Source: Caenorhabditis elegans
Taxonomy: Eukaryota > Nematoda > Chromadorea > Rhabditida > Rhabditidae
Direction of reading: 5' to 3'
Assembly: GCF_000002985.6 (NCBI RefSeq)
Contig: NC_003283.11
Span: 20,399,501-20,463,500 of the forward strand
Length of the DNA: 64,000 nt
This document shows, one piece after another, positions 57,728-64,000 of this stretch. The position numbers and the translations under genes were made by a program. Under the pieces are notes generated by a model, which did no database searches, had not been told where the DNA came from, and worked only from the letters and a program-made list of their open reading frames with translations. Positions within the stretch are counted from its first letter, which is position 1. Each line of letters opens with the position of its first letter.

Positions 57728-59153
57728 CGTGGTATTATAAAAATGAGCACACATACTGGCCGCGCGTTAGGTGGTCCACCACGAATGTGCCATGAAAGAG
57801 ATAGATCATTTAGAAACGGGAGGCGACAGATTGAACAGCAAAACAGATGCCACTCAAGACATAGCCTGGCATGCGCAAAAAGTCGATAAAAACGGACACC
57901 TCGAACACGAGCCGGACACGGCGAATTGATTTAAAGTCTTGCCCAAAAATAAATTCTTATCTATAGCTGATTTCAAAACGGTTTTTCTGGAAAGGATCCT
58001 ATAATTGCAACATCAAAAACTATTGAAAATTTGTCTTCATCAAATTTGCCTATAGCCTAGAAACTTTCCTCATGCAACTGAAATCTATTTTTTTTAAATA
58101 CGAATTGGGGTGGTTTCTTAATGTTTTTGAGGTTTGTTTTGGCTTGGCAAGTTTACGGCGGCGTGAGAGTTGGCGTGACTATTCGTTTTTTTTTTAAATT
58201 GAAACGACGTGATTTTTTATTGACTTGAAAGTTGTAAGATCACTTGAAGCGGTGGACGGAATCAACAAATTGCGTAGAAATACTAAATTACAAATATAGT
58301 AACGCTACATTTTCAAGGCGTGGTGAGTTGACGCGACATACACACACGACACAGTAAAACGTATTTAATTGTGAGGATAATTTATTTGAGTCGCTTTTTT
58401 TTCAGAAGGACGAGTGATTTATTTATTTATTTACGATTTAGTTATCGTGATTAGAAAATAGACAAAAATCAAATAAATATTAGAAATATATAATAATGAT
58501 AAGCTGATAGACAAGAATAATTAGAAATTTTTACAATTCATAATTAAACCTGAAAATGAGATTATATTACAGAAAAGACAAAAGTGAAGGTTCAGCTCTG
58601 TGACATCGTAAACAAATACTTTATAGTGGCATAAATTTTAAAATAGTCGGAACAGGAACGTTTTGCCAGTGTAAGATCTACAGAGCTATTTTATAGTAGA
58701 AAGTACCCTATTTGTGAAGAAGTGTCTTCGTATTTTGGTTTTGCATTTCCCTCATATGAACTTGGTTTTGGTTCGAGTTTCTATTTGGAAAAATTGATTG
58801 GGGTCAATGTCAACTTTACTCGCCAGCATTTTCGACAAAAATTGTTTATAGTAATGAGTAATGAAATCGTATTAAAAAACTTTTTAAAAAACGATATGGA
58901 TCCCTAATATATATGACAAAAAATTATACAATATTTATTTTCGAGAGTTTTCATTTAAGCTTGTTAGAGTTACGAATTGGAGTTATGTTTGAAGCGCGTG
59001 GAATAGAATAGCAGTAATTTTTTTTTCGGATTTTTTACATTAGGTATTCGGAATCAGTGGCAAATTTTGAATTTTGAAAAAAAAAATTCCCCGCTATTTC
59101 ATAGAATGATTAAAGATTAAATTTTTCAAAAAGTGGATTTGAAAATAATAGGT
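57728..59153. other. Interval between micro-ORF and zinc-finger gene
   Basis: 57728-57930 is a GC-richer flank (GGAGGCGACAGATTGAACAG, CACGAGCCGGACACGGCG) that may be the promoter of the small gene. The rest is AT-rich and I see no exon. The plus frame at 58722-58907 has no supporting signals. Confidence 0.55.
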
Positions 59154-62100
59154 TTAGACAATCTCAAAAGAGGAGTCAGTGTCGTCGTCTTTCTCCGCGT
59201 GTCCAGTTTTCACGTCACTGAAAAATAAATGTTAGAGTTCGAACTTCGGTGTTAGTACAAATTTGCGAATAATTAAAAAATAAATTTTTGAGTTTTTTTG
59301 TAAAACAACTCTCAGTCGTCATTTTTCAGAATTCAAAATATTTGAGCAAGAAAATTAGTGTTTTGTAAACGACCAGAGAGTAATTGGAAGCACTGGATTT
59401 CACAGAAAAAATTCTAGATTGAAAGTTTACCCAAAAAAAAAATTAGAAATTAAGTTTTTGTGAGATCAGGATAAATTTTGATTTTCCAAAGATTTTTCTT
59501 TTATTTTGAAAAGTGAATTTTTTTAAATTCATTACAAAAAAATTTGCTACAATTTTAACTTTCGAAAATTTCAGCTATAACTCGTTTATTATATACGTCA
59601 AATAACCCCACGAATTTCATGATCCAGTTTTTTTACAAACCCAAAACACTGGCTTTCATAATTTTTATCATTTACCTTTCTTTTTCACATGGTAGGAGAG
59701 ATGTGCCACCTGACGGGATGTGCTTAATCATTCTCGGAACTGCCGTTGCTGTTCCGTCGTGCCGTTGTTGGCTATGAGCCAAAAACTTGCTTGTTTCGTG
59801 GAAATATTCATAACTGCATTTATTGCAGAAAATTACATTTCTGAAAATAGAAACGTTTGGAAAATATCCTCTGAAACTGTAAGAAATTTCTCGAATTTTT
59901 TAACAGTGTTCAAAAAATCCTCAAACTGAAAAATTCAAAAATATATCAATTTGAATTTTCGCGCCAACTTATTTTTAAAATTTATTATTTTAATTTTTCC
60001 CTAAAAACTGAAAAAAAATTGAATTTGGATTTCGCGCAAAAATATTTTGTAAACCTTTTTTCATTGTACATCTTAATATTTTAAAATTAAAACGTTGAAT
60101 TTATTGCCAAAATTATCCAGAAAAATATATTATTCAATTTTAACTCACAACTTGAAGTTTTTGGACGATTAGGTAAAACTTAGTAAAACTAGGTTAAATT
60201 CCTGTCCAAAACCAGTTTGGTGCGAAATGTTTTCAAGCTCGTAAGTAGCATAAAAATGCACAAAAATTTGCACTACAATCAAAATAGTTATTTATAGTTT
60301 TTGTGATCAGAAATTTCAAAACAGATAAATTAGCGAGAGTTGGAAATTTGCGTTTTTAGATGATATTTTTTGAAGTTGATAGTTTTTTAAAAATTATTTT
60401 GTTGTGGTGTTTCAATGGAATATTTCCAGTAATTTAAATTAAATCCCCATTTTAGTAAAAATATGCGTTTACAAAAAATCAAAAACGCAAAAATACATTT
60501 GTACCCCCATATATGCTACTCCTTATTTAATTCTGTTACTGTTAAATGTCAAAAATCCTACTCTGTTTTGAGCTGCTTGGGGTGAACTTTTTGTTGATGA
60601 TAAATAAGGTCTTGCTCCAAAAGAAATGCTCCATAACACATTTTCTCTTGGCAATAGAAGGTATATCTGTAAAATAGACAGAGCTTAAAGCTGAGCTTTC
60701 AAATCCTAACTTACTCATCGTCAGCATAAACTTTTGGTTTCTCCTCGTGTTCCCATCCTGGATGCTTCTCGCTTTTGTGCTCCAACATGAGCTCCGCGGT
60801 ATCAAAATTGCTGAAGCATTTGTTACATGCTCCTGGGAATTTAGTGTAAAAATCTCTGAAAACAGGAGCCTTGAAAGTAAAGTTTTGCAGTGATAACATG
60901 TAGAACATGGGTTGTCATTTGCTTAAATTTCACTCGTCGTCTGTTTTTTTCTGTTTTCTTAAATTATTAAATTCGAAAAAGGAGTTTTGTTTCTGATTAT
61001 TATCTCGATATCCATTATCATGCGTCAAAAAATCGAATGTAAAAAATTTCACATTTTTTATTGATTCAAAAAATTTCTAGTGATTTCTGGACTTTTTTCT
61101 GGACATTTCGAAAAACTTCTCAACATTTTTCAAGAACAGTTGAAAACTTTCCGAAAAAAAAAATTTTGGGAAACTCTAGTGATTGCTGGCAGGTTTTAGA
61201 TTTTTTTGAAAAAGCCGAAACTTTTAAAAAGCTTGGAAATTTTTTGAAAAATTAAGCAGGCATGTAGAAAACATGATCTCAAAAAGTATAAAACTTGAGC
61301 ACACAGAAAATTCTAGAAAGATTCATAAATTTTTGTTTAGTCTTACAGAAAATAAAAACTGATATTTTTAAGTGCAACGTTCTAAACATGACATCATTGA
61401 ATCAAAACTTTACCGCGACCTTTACCAGGCAAGTGGTGAACTTACTCTTCGGAAATGTAATGCTCCCTACGTTGTTTAGATACTTCCATCACCCCATACC
61501 ACGATCGTTTGCCAGTTCTCTTGTCAAGTCCCTCTTCATATGTCTCATATTGGTGAAAATTCAACGCCGACTCGGTTCCAAACCGCATTGGGCAACGATC
61601 ACAAAAGTAGGTGGGTCTGCAGAATATCAATTTTGCGCTGTTACGGCAGTAGATGTATTATAATTCTTGGAAGTGTTTGTCAAGGCGCTAGCGAACAATT
61701 AATTTTGAGTATTTAAAATCAATATATTACCTCGATTCCATTTTTTGCTCCGGGTGGCATATATAAAGATGATACATCATGATATGTTCCTGTTGGAAGG
61801 CTCCGGAGCAGTGATTGCATTTGTGACGAAGTCTCAAAAATAAGCGAGAAAAATTATTTTTTTAAATAGTATTGTGAACACTGTAACCTGTTAACTATGG
61901 CCAAAACTGACGCTACAAGAATTTCAAATATATATTCCAAAATTTAAGTTTCTGGAAAGGTTTTGGTATTTTTCCAAAAACTTGTTCTGTTTTTTTGTTG
62001 AGATATAACCATTCAATAACCAAAAAAAGTTCAAATATTCTTCAGAGAGAGAGAGTTGCATTGCTTTTTTATTGCTGGAGCCTTTTCCCTAATTTGCGCA

Positions 62101-62424
62101 TTCATGGTTTTGACAATTTATGGAATGAAAACAGAGGTTCCACAAAATATCTTCTTACAATTTAACAATGGAGGTCCTAATAAAAATCTTATCCAAAGGC
62201 CAGTACTCAATATTGTAGTAAATCTATTTATTAGCTCACCTTGCTACATCTTTGAAGCCATCATCAACAGTTATGAATGGCGTTTTGTCGAAAACAAATT
62301 CGTCCGTATACAGTCCATTCTGCATTTTCAAAAATACTTTTTCAAAAAACATTTGAAAAAAAAACTAACATTTAACATTTTCTGAAGTTCTTCAATGGTT
62401 CCGTGGATTTCTTCTTCTTTAAAA
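59154..62424 (-). CDS. C2H2 zinc-finger protein, five finger-like motifs, 5' end unresolved
   Basis: Eight exons with continuous phases: 62370-62424, 62240-62319, 61731-61832, 61446-61616, 60715-60855, 60562-60666, 59676-59840, 59154-59217; about 293 residues visible. An acidic start (KEEEIHGTIEELQKMLN, YTDEFVFDKT) precedes finger exons: CNHC with HLYICH; FCDRC with FH (second His displaced); CNKC with HKSEKH; CQEKMC with HQQKVH; CNKC with HSQQRH. Spacing is mostly C-x2/4-C-x12/13-H-x4-H. The tail ends TDSSFEIV. Such domains bind DNA, RNA or protein; the target is unknown. The first exon lacks ATG after its acceptor, so an upstream exon is missing. The acceptor at 61833 is an unusual TTTTTGAG. 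At 60560 the frame meets TAG unless the overlapping GTAGGA donor is used. The gene to the right is its tandem paralogue. Confidence 0.75.
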
Positions 62425-63071
62425 CTGCAAAACTTATTATAATTTTTATTCCATACCGTATTTGTTTTATTAATGCTGCAATATTGTGTATTTTTGTTAC
62501 AAAAATCCGCAATTTTAATGAATTTCTGTTAAAACAGATGGGTTTTTGTAACTAAACGTTATCGATATCCAATTTAGAAAAAAATCGTTTGAAAAATTAG
62601 TGCTGCATCTCCTGTAGTACTGCAGTCTCTAACAGCGCTGTATTCAAAAAGGGCCGTAAAATTAGTGCTACTAATACAGTGCATTTTTTTCCAACTTCTA
62701 CGACTTTAAAGGCGCGCATTTTCGCGCAATGGACTCGCCACGCACATCCCATTGATTTGTTGAGCGCGTGGCGAGACCAATGCCGGGACCATTTTGTATA
62801 AATGCGCGCGCCTTTAAAGTCGTAGAAGTGGAAAAAAATGCACTGTAGAGAACAAACGGTATGTACTTTTTTATTCCCTCATAATAATATTTTTCACCTT
62901 TTTGTGACTTGTGTTTTATAACCTCACATTTATAATTTTATTTTTCAACTTTTTAACTGACATTCCGTTGGATTCATTGGTTCAGGAAACAATATTTTCT
63001 AGGCTTCATAAAAAACTATTCACGTTTAAATGAATGGACAGATAGAAAAATGACGTACTTTCAGATTAAGT
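62425..63071. other. Spacer between the two zinc-finger genes
   Basis: Holds a Tc1-type MITE (62675-62847), a CTGTAGTACTGCAGTCTC stretch near 62612, and AT-rich DNA. A first exon of the downstream zinc-finger gene is expected here or further right but none could be assigned. Confidence 0.5.
62675..62847. mobile_element. Tc1/mariner-type MITE with TA target duplication
   Basis: The 169-nt element is flanked by TA on both sides. It starts CAGTGCATTTTTTTCCAACT and ends with the inverted match AGTGGAAAAAAATGCACTG. TTCTACGACTTTAAAGGCGC and GCGCCTTTAAAGTCGTAGAA continue the ends inward, giving inverted repeats of about 45 nt. CAGTGC termini at TA are the known mark of Tc1-like elements. There is no transposase. 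Confidence 0.85.
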
Positions 63072-64000
63072 TTAAAAATGTGAGGTTATAATACACAAGT
63101 ACCCATTTTTGTGAACAAAAAGTTCTCCGAGTCCCCATATAATAAACAAAGAAATTTCAATTTCCAGTCTTGCAACTAACTCTTTGTATTCTTCTTTATT
63201 CAAACATTCCAGCTTTCCGTAAAAGTCAGAATGATCAAGCGATCTGTGTTTCCACAATTGTTCTCTTGTCTCGAATATTTTAGCACATATTTTAGTGTTA
63301 CAGTGATTTGGGCGGCGTAAAGCACGATGTCTGAAAAAAAAATGAAATTAATGTATAAAGGATTGAACATTTTCACAGAATGAGAGAAAGATTAGATTCA
63401 CCTTCTCAGTTTTTCTTTGTTTTCATGCCAATCTTCTCGATGGTAAACCAAGTCTTCTTCCACACGGAATGCTCCTGTGCAATAAATACATTTGTAGATG
63501 TACCTAAAAAAAAATCAAGTTCACAAATTTTTGCTGGATGTGATTTTTTTTTTTGAAAACATAATTTCAGAAAAATTGAAAATTCTCTTACTCACTCTTT
63601 TTTATCATAAACTGGAGCCTCGTAAGGAATTTCCCATCCTGGGTGCCACTTATTCTTATGTTCCAACAGTTTTTCCGGTGTTCCAATGTTCCAGCAACAT
63701 CTGTCACATGCGTCGGGATTTTTTGCATAGAAATCGCTGAAAATAACGAAATTTCAGAGGAATCTGTAGAAATGATAAATTGAGACTCGTAAACGCTACA
63801 AAATTTTTGAGACTCATTATTGTGCTAGACGCTATTTGCTATGATTAGTCTGAATATTTCAAATGAGCAAAGGAAACTTCAACGTAACAACGGGATTTAT
63901 GGTAGATCCCATCTGTATTGATTTCAATGTATTATACAAACTCCAATCACCTTGCACTAATGTAATGTTTCATGTATAACTCCTCTTCATTTTCGAACTT
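63072..64000 (-). CDS. C2H2 zinc-finger protein, tandem paralogue (5' truncated by window edge)
   Basis: Exons 63951-64000 (continues right), 63596-63736, 63402-63503 and 63072-63330 join through phase-2 introns; 183 residues are visible. The partial first exon (ENEEELYMKHYIS) matches the end of the 171-nt exon of the neighbouring gene. The 141-nt and 102-nt exons correspond to its 141-nt and 105-nt exons. Fingers: CDRC with HKNKWH, then PGWE as in the neighbour; CIYC with HREDWH; CNTKIC with HRSLDH. The tail is less charged and contains IEISLFIIWGLGELF, ending at TAA 63072-63074. Probably a nucleic-acid-binding protein of the same lineage-specific family. The terminal stretch could instead be read-through of an unrecognised donor. 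Confidence 0.72.

Noticed and set aside
58722..58907. Plus-strand frame of 61 codons
   Set aside because: No acceptor, donor or homology; isolated in AT-rich DNA.

Overview
The window is animal DNA from a Caenorhabditis nematode, most likely C. elegans. Introns end in TTTTCAG, many are about 50 nt, and intergenic DNA is AT-rich with poly-A/T runs. The dispersed palindromic repeats (TAGATCAAACC, GCAAATTGCCGG and CTACAGTAACCC types) are of the C. elegans kind. The proteins include a nematode chemoreceptor and a WSN-domain phosphatase, both typical of this genus. No bacterial features, rRNA genes, CRISPR arrays or convincing functional tRNA genes were seen.

Layout. (1) 150-8852, minus: four internal exons of a Gln/Ala-rich protein with a duplicated tyrosine-rich motif, open at both ends; its introns are full of short tandem repeats. 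(2) 8853-25895: gene-free DNA with palindromic elements, a perfect 30-nt palindrome and two copies of a hairpin element. (3) 25896-31559, plus: a complete eight-exon CAAX prenyl endopeptidase (RCE1/FCE-2 type), with a 780-nt inverted repeat in one intron. (4) 31560-40731: repeat territory dominated by about 28 copies of a 180-nt satellite (33895-38960), flanked by duplicated exon-like modules and a tRNA-like sequence. (5) 40732-46977, minus: a 13-exon receptor-like tyrosine phosphatase with signal peptide, WSN domain, long ectodomain, one membrane segment and a catalytic domain; its WSN exon carries a one-base frame shift. (6) 46978-54710: a G-tract, weak candidate genes, at least six tRNA-like elements, and two orphan exons matching the start of the zinc-finger gene further right. 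(7) 54711-56933, plus: a complete six-exon chemoreceptor of the srd type. (8) 57353-64000, minus: a two-exon 44-residue ORF, then two tandem C2H2 zinc-finger genes with roughly one finger per exon and phase-2 introns; the second runs off the right edge.

The genes do not form an evident pathway or operon: FCE-2 processes prenylated proteins, the phosphatase would act at the cell surface, the srd protein would sense chemicals, and the finger proteins probably bind nucleic acid. Exon coordinates were worked out by hand from splice consensus and phase continuity, so individual boundaries may be off where consensus is weak.
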